A stretch of DNA of 19,562 nucleotides from Pseudomonadota bacterium (GTDB taxonomy: Bacteria > Pseudomonadota > Alphaproteobacteria > Rhizobiales > Xanthobacteraceae). Where the stretch lies: contig JAKAMD010000020.1 in NCBI GenBank assembly GCA_021823875.1, forward strand, positions 1 through 19,562, in the 5' to 3' direction. This document shows, piece by piece, positions 7,142 to 15,410 of the stretch (position 1 is its first letter; each line of letters opens with the position of its first letter). Made by a program: the position numbers and the translations under genes. The notes below the pieces were generated by a model that saw nothing but the letters and a program-made list of their open reading frames with translations, ran no database searches and was not told the origin of the DNA.

Positions 7142-8335
7142 CTAGAACGCCGCCGCCAGCTCACGCGCACCGGGATTGCTCTCGGCGCGGTTGATGTGAT
7201 CCTGGATCTCGGCGATTAGCCCGGCCACCACCTGGGTGCGGCGCGCGATCGGGTTGCGCCAATAGCCGGATGGCGCGAAGAAGTTCGCGGTCGGCACCTG
7301 CTCGCGCAGAGCCTGCGGCATCATCACCATGTCGATGCCGTTGCCGTCGCCGGTCAGATTCATCAGTTCCAGTTCGGCGGCGCTCAGGTTGCCGGGGTAG
7401 CCCTTGGCGCGCGCGAAGCGCACCGAATTGGCGAGGTTCTGCACCTGCAGCAGCGGGCCAATGTCGACATCGAGCAGCACCGCGTGGAGGCCCATGCCAC
7501 GGGCGGTGTGCTTGGCGATCCGGTCATATTCCTTCCAGCGGTGCGGAATCGAACGGGCGAAGGCGATCATGCGGCGCAGCACCTCAATCTTGCGCGCCAT
7601 CCGCAGACGCGCCTCGCCGGAGAGCCGCTGCTCCTTCTGGCGCAGTGCGGCCACGACATCAGAACCATGGTCGGCGAGCAGCGAGATGGTGAGCGTCGAG
7701 AGCAACTGGTTATAGCCGAGCGCCGGTGAGATCGCGTGCGCGCCGGGACGGTTGAACAACAGGCCGGCCTGCGTGTCGTAGGCACCGTGGCCGCCCGTCT
7801 CGAAGGCGTAGATGCCGACCACCTGGTTCCGGTCGAGGCCAGCCGCCATGGCCGCCGTCGCATAGGCGCGCTTGAATTCGCCTTCGCTGCGTGGCCGGTC
7901 GGGCACGAAACCCCATTGCGTGTATGCCGCCTGCAGGAAATCGGCGACCACCGGGACCGGCTGCTTCTCGCTCGGCGGCTGGTACGGCGCGTTGGGATCG
8001 ACCGGCCGGGGCGGTCCGGCATAGACCGGCGGTTGGGCCAGCACATAATCGGCGAGCGTAAGCGGCTGATGATCGCGGCGCTTGGCGTTGCGCAGGCGGC
8101 GCTTGGCGGCAACCGCGTCCCAATAGGCGGCGGCTTCCCGCTCATAGGCGCCGTGCACCCGTTCGTATTCGGCCAACTTGGCCTGATAGTCGGAGGCGAC
8201 GGCCGGCACGCCGCGGCTGACGTCGACGGCGCAGGCCGATGTGATCGTCAAAAGGAATGCGGCGGCGATCCAGGATAGGCTCCGGCGGACCATCACCTGA
8301 CGCAAGGGCATGGGATGCGAGCGATGGCGGTGCAT
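7142..8335 (-). CDS. exported lysozyme-like (possible lytic transglycosylase) protein
   Basis: A 397-aa exported protein. The hydrophobic segment LSWIAAAFLLTITSACA (residues 20-36) is a signal peptide; it may be a lipoprotein (TSAC) or be cut after ACA. Residues 50-90 are charged and helical, followed by a Pro-rich linker (100-128). The region 150-330 looks like a lysozyme/transglycosylase fold: GIYAFETGG with candidate catalytic Glu179, and ALGYNQLL at 205-212, like the GxxQ step of SLT domains. The family call is inferred from these motifs. Starts at 8335, 8311 or 8293 are all possible; none has a strong ribosome site and 8293 gives the neatest signal peptide. A role in the cell wall or in letting a flagellum or secretion system through it is speculation. 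Confidence 0.65.
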   Translation of the reverse strand: MHRHRSHPMPLRQVMVRRSLSWIAAAFLLTITSACAVDVSRGVPAVASDYQAKLAEYERVHGAYEREAAAYWDAVAAKRRLRNAKRRDHQPLTLADYVLAQPPVYAGPPRPVDPNAPYQPPSEKQPVPVVADFLQAAYTQWGFVPDRPRSEGEFKRAYATAAMAAGLDRNQVVGIYAFETGGHGAYDTQAGLLFNRPGAHAISPALGYNQLLSTLTISLLADHGSDVVAALRQKEQRLSGEARLRMARKIEVLRRMIAFARSIPHRWKEYDRIAKHTARGMGLHAVLLDVDIGPLLQVQNLANSVRFARAKGYPGNLSAAELELMNLTGDGNGIDMVMMPQALREQVPTANFFAPSGYWRNPIARRTQVVAGLIAEIQDHINRAESNPGARELAAAF

Positions 8336-8435
8336 GTCGGGCGCTGGCCGGTTCGTGAATGGGACTGCGATAACGCCACGAATTCCTTACCGCGAGGTAT
8401 CGACGCGGCGACCGGCCGCGCCGGCGGGATGAAAC

Positions 8436-8462
8436 AAAAAAACACGCCGCAATTGCGGCGTG
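8436..8462 (-). terminator. Rho-independent terminator of the 70-aa membrane protein gene
   Basis: Minus strand: CACGCCGCAA/TTGCGGCGTG perfect palindrome (8443-8462) followed by seven T. It is 38 bases past the stop at 8501 and separates this gene from the lysozyme-like gene. Confidence 0.88.
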
Positions 8463-8500
8463 CCGAGGTGGGAGGGAGGTGAAGAAAGGGTGTGGGCCGG

Positions 8501-8713
8501 TCAGCGGATGGTCACGCCATCGCGCACGGCGCTGAATTCGATATGGGCGGGGGCCTTGAGCACGGTCGGGGCCTGCGCGGTCATGATGTCGGTGCCGAGG
8601 TTCAATTCGTGGGCGGAGATGCCGATCACTGCGATCAGCAGCGCAGCAGTCAGCCCGACCACAACGATCTTGAGGTGGGTCATGCGATCGGCGGTGTAAA
8701 GCGACCAGTTCAT
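8501..8713 (-). CDS. 70-aa single-pass membrane protein, probable general-stress-response gene
   Basis: Starts MNWSLYTADRMTHLKIVVVG, with one transmembrane helix at about 14-34 and a short, mostly polar tail on the other side. The MNW-LY-ADR-THLKIVVV beginning resembles small membrane proteins I recall from Bradyrhizobium; their function is unknown. The ATG at 8713 is fixed by GGGAGG six bases upstream; the longer frame to 8911 is not needed. A perfect EcfG promoter sits about 75-100 bases upstream and a strong terminator follows, so this is a complete one-gene unit likely induced by general stress. No function can be assigned. Confidence 0.88.
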   Translation of the reverse strand: MNWSLYTADRMTHLKIVVVGLTAALLIAVIGISAHELNLGTDIMTAQAPTVLKAPAHIEFSAVRDGVTIR

Positions 8714-8786
8714 GGCAACCTCCCGGGTCCTGTCACCCTTTGGTCGTGCCGGCCTGGAAAAAGGTTCAAGCGCTCTGGCGGCTATT

Positions 8787-8812
8787 AACGTAGGGGGCGC
8801 TGCCACAGTTCC
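8787..8812 (-). promoter_or_regulatory. EcfG-type (general stress response) promoter
   Basis: On the minus strand GGAAC (8808-8812), 17 bases, CGTT (8787-8790). This is an exact match to the alphaproteobacterial sigma-EcfG consensus GGAAC-N16/17-CGTT, correctly placed for the 70-aa membrane protein, with a leader of roughly 65 bases. Confidence 0.8.
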
Positions 8813-8987
8813 CAAGGGTCCTTCACGGAAGCTTGAAAGCGGCGCTAACCCCCGGAGATACGCGGCAAAACGATGTAGATCAGGCTCTTGCCGACGGTAA
8901 TCGGGTAGCAAGCTCGACAGTCGGGGTGTTTCAAGTCAGACTTCGGAAAGACCGGGGCGTACCAGACGTAGCCAGCACTCGTGGCAT

Positions 8988-10838
8988 ATGGGGGTGGCAA
9001 TGCGTGCGCCGAACGCTGTTCGCGAACCGGCCCTGTTCCATTTCGTGATGATCAAGCCGACGCATTACGATGACGACGGCTATCCCATCCAATGGTTCCG
9101 CTCCGCCATACCGTCCAACACGCTCGCCTGCCTGAACGCGCTTGCCGAGGATGCCGGCCGCCGCCAGGTGCTCGGGCCGAACGTCGAGGTGCGCCTGCAT
9201 ACCTATGACGAGACCAACCGGCGCGTTCGCCCCGACAAGATCATCGACATGATCCGCCGCGAAGGTGGCCGCGCGCTGATCGGCCTCACCGGCGTGCAGT
9301 CGAACCAGTTTCCGCGCGCGGTCGATCTGGCGCGCCCGTTCCTCGAAGCCTCCCTACCGGTCTGCATCGGCGGCTTCCATGTCTCCGGCTGCATCGCCAT
9401 GTTGCCCGAACTGCCCGACGACATCAAAGCAGCGGGCGACATGGGCATCTCCTTCTTCGCCGGCGAGGCGGAGGAGCACCGGCTCGATGAGGTCTTGCGC
9501 GACGCGTACGAAGGTCGGCTCAAGCCGCTCTACAATTACATGGACGCGCTGCCGTCGCTCGCCGGCGAGCCGGCGCCGATCCTGCCGAAGAAGCATGTCG
9601 CGCGCACCTCGGGCTCGCTGTCGTCGATCGATCTCGGCCGCGGCTGTCCCTACCAGTGTTCGTTCTGCACCATCATCAATGTGCAGGGCCGCAAGAGCCG
9701 CATCCGCTCCGCCGACGACCTGGAAAAGATCGTGCGCGAGAATTATGCGCAAGGCATCAAGCGCTTCTTCATCACCGACGACAATTTTGCCCGCAACGCG
9801 GATTGGGAGCCGCTGCTCGACCGCTTGATCGCCATGCGCGAACGCGAGCGCATGAATATCGGCTTCACCATTCAGGTCGACACGCTCTGCCACAAGATTC
9901 CGGGCTTCATCGAGAAGGCGGCGCGTGCGGGCGTGCGGCGCGTGTTCATCGGGCTGGAGAACATCAACCCGGACAACCTGATCGCCGCCAAGAAGCGGCA
10001 GAACAAGATCACCGAATACCGCGAGATGTTGCAGATGTGGCGCAACCACGGCGCCATCACCTATGCCGGCTATATCCTCGGCTTCCCGGCCGACAGCAAG
10101 GCATCGATCCTGCGTGACATCGAGATCATCAAGCGCGAATTGCCGATCGACATCCTGGAGTTCTTCTTCCTGACGCCGCTGCCCGGCTCGGAGGACCACA
10201 AGAACCTGGCGGCCAAAGGGGTCTGGATGGACCCCGACATGAACAAATACGACCTCAACCACCGGGTCTCGCATCACGGCAGCATGCCGGACGCGGAGTG
10301 GGAGGAGGCCTATCGCGCCGCCTGGCAGGCCTTCTACACGCCCGCGCACATCAACACGGTCCTGCGCCGCACTTGCGCCAACAAACTCGGACGGCCCGGC
10401 ACCACGCTGTCGACCATCCTGTGGTTCTATCTGATGATCCTGTTCGAGGGCGTGCATCCGCTGGAGGGCGGGGCGTTGCGCTTGAAGTCGCGGCGCGACC
10501 GGCGCCATGGCATGAAACGGGAAAATCCGCTGGTCTTTTACACGCGCTATTGGGGCGGTACCGCGCTCAAGGTATTCCGCTACGCGCGCGTTTACTGGCG
10601 CTGCAAGAAGATGCTCGATGCGGCGCTTGAAGCGCCGGACCGCTGGACCTATTCCGATCTCGCCATCGCCCCGCCGCAGGCCGACGAATTCGATGCGCTG
10701 GCGCTCTATCACGCCACCGCCGGCGGCGAGGAAGCGCTGGCGCGCAAGAAGCGCGACGACGCCATCCGCGCGCGCACCGACGCGCATGAGGAGATTCCGC
10801 TTCAGCCGGCGGTGACGCCGGTCGAAGCGGCAGAGTGA
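8988..10838 (+). CDS. B12-binding-like radical SAM protein
   Basis: A 616-aa protein of the group combining an N-terminal cobalamin-binding-like domain with a radical SAM domain. Residues ~15-165 resemble the Rossmann B12-binding fold (IGLTGVQSNQFPRAVDLA, VCIGGFHVSG), but the DxHxxG cobalamin ligand is not visible. The iron-sulfur motif is Cys220-x3-Cys224-x2-Cys227 (GRGCPYQCSFC), followed by GRKSRIRSADDL and FFITDDNFARN, typical of the family. A tail of about 160 residues (from ~455) includes a hydrophobic helix STILWFYLMILFEGV, suggesting membrane contact. The reaction is unknown; relatives do methylations and lipid or tetrapyrrole chemistry. Start: ATG 8988, or ATG 9000 after GGGGGTGG. The lipoprotein gene follows after 53 bases. 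Confidence 0.88.
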   Translation: MGVAMRAPNAVREPALFHFVMIKPTHYDDDGYPIQWFRSAIPSNTLACLNALAEDAGRRQVLGPNVEVRLHTYDETNRRVRPDKIIDMIRREGGRALIGLTGVQSNQFPRAVDLARPFLEASLPVCIGGFHVSGCIAMLPELPDDIKAAGDMGISFFAGEAEEHRLDEVLRDAYEGRLKPLYNYMDALPSLAGEPAPILPKKHVARTSGSLSSIDLGRGCPYQCSFCTIINVQGRKSRIRSADDLEKIVRENYAQGIKRFFITDDNFARNADWEPLLDRLIAMRERERMNIGFTIQVDTLCHKIPGFIEKAARAGVRRVFIGLENINPDNLIAAKKRQNKITEYREMLQMWRNHGAITYAGYILGFPADSKASILRDIEIIKRELPIDILEFFFLTPLPGSEDHKNLAAKGVWMDPDMNKYDLNHRVSHHGSMPDAEWEEAYRAAWQAFYTPAHINTVLRRTCANKLGRPGTTLSTILWFYLMILFEGVHPLEGGALRLKSRRDRRHGMKRENPLVFYTRYWGGTALKVFRYARVYWRCKKMLDAALEAPDRWTYSDLAIAPPQADEFDALALYHATAGGEEALARKKRDDAIRARTDAHEEIPLQPAVTPVEAAE

Positions 10839-10879
10839 GCGGCGCGTAACCTCGCGGCCGTTGCTGCAGACTTGTTTGC

Positions 10880-10885
10880 GGGAGG
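10880..10885 (+). promoter_or_regulatory. ribosome binding site that fixes a GTG start
   Basis: GGGAGG, 6 bases before the GTG at 10892. Together with the lipoprotein signal that follows, it selects this non-ATG start. Confidence 0.8.
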
Positions 10886-10891
10886 CTGGCC

Positions 10892-11551
10892 GTGCGGATC
10901 GTTGGCAGTCTCATGGTGCTAGGTGCGGCGCTGGCTTTGTCGGCCTGCGCCGGCAATCCCCATCAACTGAGCTCGCATTATCTCGACCGCTACGCCGTGC
11001 CCGACCCGACGCCGGCGAGTTTCTTCGAGTGCCGCGGCTTCGGTTGCGCCGAGAAATCGCACGTCGCGCTGAGCCGGCATGAGTGGCAACGGGTGGCCGC
11101 CGTCTTCGCGCCGCGCGCGGCCAATGCCGCGGCCGAGCGGCAGCGCATCGCGCAGGCCGTGGCGCTGATGCAGCGTCTGGTCGGGGCGAAGACCGGTACC
11201 GCCGTCCATCAATGGACGCACCAGGACATGAAGATCCTGCCCAATCTGGGCGACACGAGTCAGCTCGACTGCGTCGATGAGGCGGTCAATACCTGGACCT
11301 ATCTGACCATGATGCAGCGCGCTCACCTGTTGCATTATCATCAGGTGGCCGATCTCGCCTATGCCGGTTTGCCGACGGACCCGAACCCGCGCAACACCGC
11401 AGTCCTGCGCGACAAGGACGGCCAATATTTTGCGATCGATCCGAGCTTGGTGGACAGCGGGGTGCGGCCGCCGGTCATGCCGCTCGCCACCTGGCTGGGG
11501 TCCTGGCCGCCCAAGCTGTCGGCGCGCGACGTGCAAGGCTCGTCAAGCTGA
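10892..11551 (+). CDS. lipoprotein of unknown function with Cys-protease-like motif
   Basis: A 219-aa lipoprotein starting at GTG. The signal MRIVGSLMVLGAALALSAC has a clean lipobox (LSAC, lipidated Cys19), so it is anchored in the inner or outer membrane. Two further Cys (47, 52) lie in FFECRGFGCAEK. The region LDCVDEAVNTWTYL (Cys127), then NTAVLRDKDGQYFAIDPS (Asp183), recalls transglutaminase-like or NlpC-like cysteine enzymes, where Cys, then a His before AVL, then Asp form the triad. Here the His position reads Asn-Thr, so it may be inactive or the resemblance may be chance. It is 53 bases after the radical SAM gene on the same strand and may be co-transcribed. Confidence 0.8.
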   Translation: MRIVGSLMVLGAALALSACAGNPHQLSSHYLDRYAVPDPTPASFFECRGFGCAEKSHVALSRHEWQRVAAVFAPRAANAAAERQRIAQAVALMQRLVGAKTGTAVHQWTHQDMKILPNLGDTSQLDCVDEAVNTWTYLTMMQRAHLLHYHQVADLAYAGLPTDPNPRNTAVLRDKDGQYFAIDPSLVDSGVRPPVMPLATWLGSWPPKLSARDVQGSSS

Positions 11552-11660
11552 TGAGCCCGCAGTGGCGGGTGGCGGTGCGATCAGATGCGGTCCACCGTCG
11601 TCAGGCGGGTGAGTGGCGTCGTCGAAGCGCGCATCAGCGGGAACGGCTGATACCGGCAAC

Positions 11661-12749
11661 CTAATTGAGCGACAGATTGGAAATCTTGGCCGCCCTGCGC
11701 GCGCAGAAAAAGCGCAGGATGCGCTCCGCGGTTGGACGCCGGAGCGCGATGAATTCAGCCTTTGTATTGATGAGATCGTTGTGCACGGCCTCGCCGTCGG
11801 CCAAGCGCGAACGGTAAATTGTTTCCAAGGCAGATAAATGGAAGCCGATCGCTTTCAGAATGACGGCGACCGGGCTTGTCCAGCTCTCCATAAAGAGCCG
11901 CTGTATTTCATCGGCTGACAGGCCTGATAGCTGCGCAATGGCGACGATGAGCTCGGCAAGTTTCTTTTCCTTGGCGAATCCGGTCACCACCGCTTCAGTC
12001 AGCTCCAGCGAGCCGATAGCGATCTCGGCGCCCTTGAAATCGTAGAGTCGTTCAGAGTCCTTGTGGGTGTTCGAAGGCGATTGTTGCGGCAGGATTTTCT
12101 GAATTGTTTCGCTGAGCTCAGGGTTCGCGCTGATCAGCTTCTGCCGGACGACGTCCGATGCCTTGGACAGAAGAGCGTGAAGGTGCTGCTCGGGAATGTC
12201 GTCTCGCCCGCCGACGCATTCCGAAAGCCAATCATCGCCGTCGCTCTGTTGAACCAGGACCCCGAAACCCGGATCGGAGATGATCGCGCCGGGATTGCTC
12301 GCAAGGGTACCCAGAACTTGACGGTCGCCTTTCGCGATCAACGCGTCGCTGACGCTTTCGCTCACCTTCTTGCGCGTGGCAATCGCCAGCAGATGCTCCT
12401 GCCCATTGGTGTGGATGCATTGCGAGAGGGTTTCGTCGCTCAGCGCATTGGACTGGGAAAGGATCGGCTCCGCCACCTCGATTGCGGGGTCCAGCGCCAG
12501 CGAGCGCACGGTGGTGGTCGGCGCATCATCAATCGGCGCGAGTTGCTGGGCGAGGATTGCGCGCGCGGCGACTTCGACCTTGGCGATCAGCGAATTCAGG
12601 ACTTCGTCGTACAGGTCAAGCTGAGCGGCCGAATAATGCCCGACGCTGAGGAGGAACAAGTCGGTGATCCGGTGTAACAACGCGCTGGCGTCGGCCGAGC
12701 GGGACGAAATAGCCTTTTCGATATCGGAAACGAGATTGCTCGGTTGCAA
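11661..12749 (-). CDS. DUF2336 domain-containing protein
   Basis: A 362-aa soluble, mostly helical protein of the DUF2336 family, an alphaproteobacterial group of unknown function with HEAT-like repeats. Recognisable stretches include LYDEVLNSLIAKVEVAARAILAQQLAPIDDAP (from ~47), the paired helices ILSQSNALSDETLSQCI and IATRKKVSESVSDALIAKGD, and PEQHLHALLSKASDVVRQKL. The C-terminal half (LELTEAVVTGFAKEKKLAELIVAIAQLSGLS, then RLFMESWTSPVAVILKAIGF) is also typical. The start is TTG at 12749 with GAGG five bases upstream: an in-frame TAG lies six codons before it and no ATG occurs near the N-terminus. It lies downstream of flhA on the same strand but 329 bases away, so it has its own promoter. 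A flagellar link is only suggested by position. Confidence 0.88.
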   Translation of the reverse strand: MQPSNLVSDIEKAISSRSADASALLHRITDLFLLSVGHYSAAQLDLYDEVLNSLIAKVEVAARAILAQQLAPIDDAPTTTVRSLALDPAIEVAEPILSQSNALSDETLSQCIHTNGQEHLLAIATRKKVSESVSDALIAKGDRQVLGTLASNPGAIISDPGFGVLVQQSDGDDWLSECVGGRDDIPEQHLHALLSKASDVVRQKLISANPELSETIQKILPQQSPSNTHKDSERLYDFKGAEIAIGSLELTEAVVTGFAKEKKLAELIVAIAQLSGLSADEIQRLFMESWTSPVAVILKAIGFHLSALETIYRSRLADGEAVHNDLINTKAEFIALRRPTAERILRFFCARRAAKISNLSLN

Positions 12750-13078
12750 AGGCGCCTCGGACTAATTCCCTTCTATCCCCACGAAATTATGCCTTGAAAA
12801 GTCTAAATTGAGCGTAACGCCGAAGCTTAAAAAGTTATGCCTAAATATCCAATAACGCGTGCCATGACATAAGTTATGGTCTCCTCGATGGCCCGCCCTG
12901 CTCCAAATACCGGTGGCAACATTGAACAAAATGCCTCTTCGGGACACGTCCAGGGAGGCTCGGTTTCTCGCAACCTGAGGGCTGGCGTCGCGCCCTCGCC
13001 ATTTTGGTTGCGATATATCGATGCGCGGCCGCAGCGGTCGTGCCGGTCGTGAGCGGCCCGATTCTTCAGGCTGCGCGA
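12750..13078. promoter_or_regulatory. 329-base AT-rich spacer between flhA and the DUF2336 gene
   Basis: Clearly AT-richer than its surroundings at 12770-12880. It holds TTATGCCT twice (12787-12794 and 12835-12842, 48 bases apart), with a further TTATGG at 12874, and a short palindrome CATAA-G-TTATG (12868-12878). This is the expected promoter zone for the DUF2336 gene on the minus strand. I see no small gene in it and no clear terminator for flhA. Confidence 0.45.
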
Positions 13079-15208
13079 TCAGATGCTGCCAACAGTCCTC
13101 AACCGCACGCGCGGATGGATTTCGCCCTGCGACAGCACCGGGGTCTGCCCGCGGAAACGCTCGACGATGCCGCGCACGAACGGCCGGATGTTGGCTGAGG
13201 TGACTAGCACCGGCGCCTCGCCTGTGCGCGCGGCGGCTTCGAAACGCTCGCGTACCAGCGTGATGAATTCGGTGAGCCTGGACGGCTGCATGGCGAGCTG
13301 GCGCTCGTCGCCCTGGCCGATCATGCTCTCGGCGAAGGCCTGCTCCCAGGCCGCCGACAGGGCGATCAGCGGCAGGTAGCCGTCGGTGCTCATATGCTGG
13401 GCGCAGATCTGGCGGGCCAGCCGCATGCGCACATGTTCGGCCAGCACCATCGGATTGCGCGAGCCGGCGAGCCCGTCGGCGATGCCTTCCAGGATGGTGG
13501 CGAGATCGCGGATGGAGACGCGCTCGGCCAGCAGCAATTGCAGAATGCGCTGGATACCGGAGACGGTGATAAGCGAGGGCACCATGTCCTTGACGATCTC
13601 GCCCTGCTCCTTGGGCAGTTCCTTGAGCAGCTTCTGCACTTCGGCGTAGCTGAGCAGCTCTGCCATGTTGGTCTTGAGCAACTCGGTGAGATGCGTCGCC
13701 AGCACGGTGGCGGCATCGACCACCGTATAGCCCTTCATCGCCGCGTCTTCCTTGAGCGATTCGTCGATCCAGGTCGCGGGCAGGCCGAAGGTCGGTTCGG
13801 TGGTGTGGGTGCCGGGCAGATCGACCTGGCCGCCGGCCGGGTCCATGACCATGTACTGGTTGGCCCAGATGCGGCCGGTGCCGGCTTCCACTTCCTTGAT
13901 CTTGATGGAGTAGGCGTTGGCGTCAAGCAGCACATTGTCAAGGATGCGCACCGCCGGCATGACGAAACCCATCTCGGTGGCGAGCGAGCGGCGCAGCGCC
14001 TTGATCTGTTCGGTCAGCCGGTCGTTGCCGTCGGGTCCGTTGACGAGCGCCAGCAGGGCATAGCCAAGCTCGACCTTGAGGTCGTCCATGCGCAGCGCCG
14101 TGGTGATCGACTCTTCGGTGGCTTCCGCGGCTTTGGCCTCGGTCTTGGCCTTTTGCGCTTCTGTCGCGGCGCTGAGCTTGGTGCGCTTGTCCATGATGAA
14201 GGCGAGCGCGCCCGCGCCGGAGCCGAGGGCCAGGAACGGCAGCATCGGAATGCCGGGCAGCAGCGACATGATCACCATCACCGCAGCCGACATGCCAAGC
14301 GCCTTGGGATAGCCGGAGAGCTGGCCGAGCAGGGCCTTGTCGGCGGCGCCGGAGACGCCGGCCTTGGCCACCAGCAGGCCGGCGGCGGTGGAGACGATCA
14401 GCGCCGGGATCTGGGTGACCAGCCCGTCGCCAACGGTGAGGATCGTGTAGGAGTGGGCGGCGTCGGAGAAGCTCAGCCCTTGTTGCGCGATGCCGATGAT
14501 CATGCCGCCGACGATGTTGATGCCGGTCACTAGCAGGCCGGCGATGGCGTCGCCGCGTACGAACTTGGAGGCGCCGTCCATGGCGCCGAAAAAGCCGCCT
14601 TCCTCTTCGAGCTGCTTGCGGCGGCGGCGCGCCTCTTTGTCGTCGATGACGCCGGTCGACAGTTCGGCGTCGATCGCCATCTGCTTGCCCGGCATGGCGT
14701 CCAAGTGAAAGCGGGCCGCCACTTCAGCGATGCGCCCCGAGCCCTTGGTGATGACCACGAAGTTCACGATCACCAGGATCGTGAACACGATGATGCCGAT
14801 GACGAAGTTGCCGCCCATCACGAAATTGCCGAAGGCCTGGATGACGTGGCCGGCGGCGCTGGTGCCCTCGTGCCCATGCGCCAGGATCAGGCGGGTGGAG
14901 GCAAGGTTGAGCGACAGCCGCAACATGGTCGAGATCAGCAGCACAGTCGGGAAGGCGGAGAATTCGAGCGGCGTATGGATGAACAGCGCCGTCATCAGAA
15001 TCAGCACCGAGAAGATGATCGAGATGGCGAGCGAGAAATCGAGCAGCAGCGGCGGCAGCGGCAGGATCAGCACCACCAGGATGGCGATGACTCCGACGGC
15101 GAGCGCGAGATCGCCGCGCTTGAAGAAGGCGCCGAGGTCGCCGAGGGCCGGGAGCGTGATGCCGCGGGTTGCGGTGGTGGGGGCCGATGCGGCGGTGGTG
15201 TCGCTCAT
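13079..15208 (-). CDS. flhA: flagellar export gate protein FlhA
   Basis: A 709-aa inner-membrane protein of the FHIPEP family, the export-gate subunit of the flagellar type III system; the membrane part is the proton-driven channel and the cytoplasmic part forms a nonameric ring that docks chaperone-substrate complexes. The N-terminal ~330 residues hold about eight transmembrane helices (GDLALAVGVIAILVVLILPLP onward). The family signature FPTVLLISTMLRLSLNLASTRLIL and the cytoplasmic FHIPEP loop with GKQMAIDAELSTG, EARRRRKQLEEE and GGFFGAMDGASKFV are intact. Residues ~370-709 are the cytoplasmic domain. The ATG at 15208 was chosen; the frame extends three codons to a TTG. Usual length, no damage. 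A CtrA box lies about 200 bases upstream. Confidence 0.98.
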   Translation of the reverse strand: MSDTTAASAPTTATRGITLPALGDLGAFFKRGDLALAVGVIAILVVLILPLPPLLLDFSLAISIIFSVLILMTALFIHTPLEFSAFPTVLLISTMLRLSLNLASTRLILAHGHEGTSAAGHVIQAFGNFVMGGNFVIGIIVFTILVIVNFVVITKGSGRIAEVAARFHLDAMPGKQMAIDAELSTGVIDDKEARRRRKQLEEEGGFFGAMDGASKFVRGDAIAGLLVTGINIVGGMIIGIAQQGLSFSDAAHSYTILTVGDGLVTQIPALIVSTAAGLLVAKAGVSGAADKALLGQLSGYPKALGMSAAVMVIMSLLPGIPMLPFLALGSGAGALAFIMDKRTKLSAATEAQKAKTEAKAAEATEESITTALRMDDLKVELGYALLALVNGPDGNDRLTEQIKALRRSLATEMGFVMPAVRILDNVLLDANAYSIKIKEVEAGTGRIWANQYMVMDPAGGQVDLPGTHTTEPTFGLPATWIDESLKEDAAMKGYTVVDAATVLATHLTELLKTNMAELLSYAEVQKLLKELPKEQGEIVKDMVPSLITVSGIQRILQLLLAERVSIRDLATILEGIADGLAGSRNPMVLAEHVRMRLARQICAQHMSTDGYLPLIALSAAWEQAFAESMIGQGDERQLAMQPSRLTEFITLVRERFEAAARTGEAPVLVTSANIRPFVRGIVERFRGQTPVLSQGEIHPRVRLRTVGSI

Positions 15209-15410
15209 GCCTTGCAATTCGCTGGGCGCACGATTGTACCGAAAGCCGAACCTCGCTTCCGGCCCCCTGCGCTAAACCGCCTTGTTACCGGGCGGCGCGG
15301 ACGCGGACCGAATTACAAAAGGGCTATCGGGCGCCCGCGCGCGGGTCGCCCAGAATCAAGCAGCACCACCCAAGGTGAAGCAGCCCACCCCGGCAAACTT
15401 TGCCCAGTTT

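Noticed and set aside
9354..10787. 477-codon open frame antisense to the radical SAM gene
   Set aside because: Shadow frame; the sense strand has clear catalytic motifs.
11556..11569. Small CCCGC-AGTG-GCGGG hairpin between the lipoprotein and DUF2336 genes
   Set aside because: Only five pairs and no T-run; too weak to call a terminator.
13394..14533. 379-codon open frame antisense to flhA
   Set aside because: Shadow of flhA; composition (Gly, His, Gln, Asp) typical of antisense of a GC-rich membrane protein gene.
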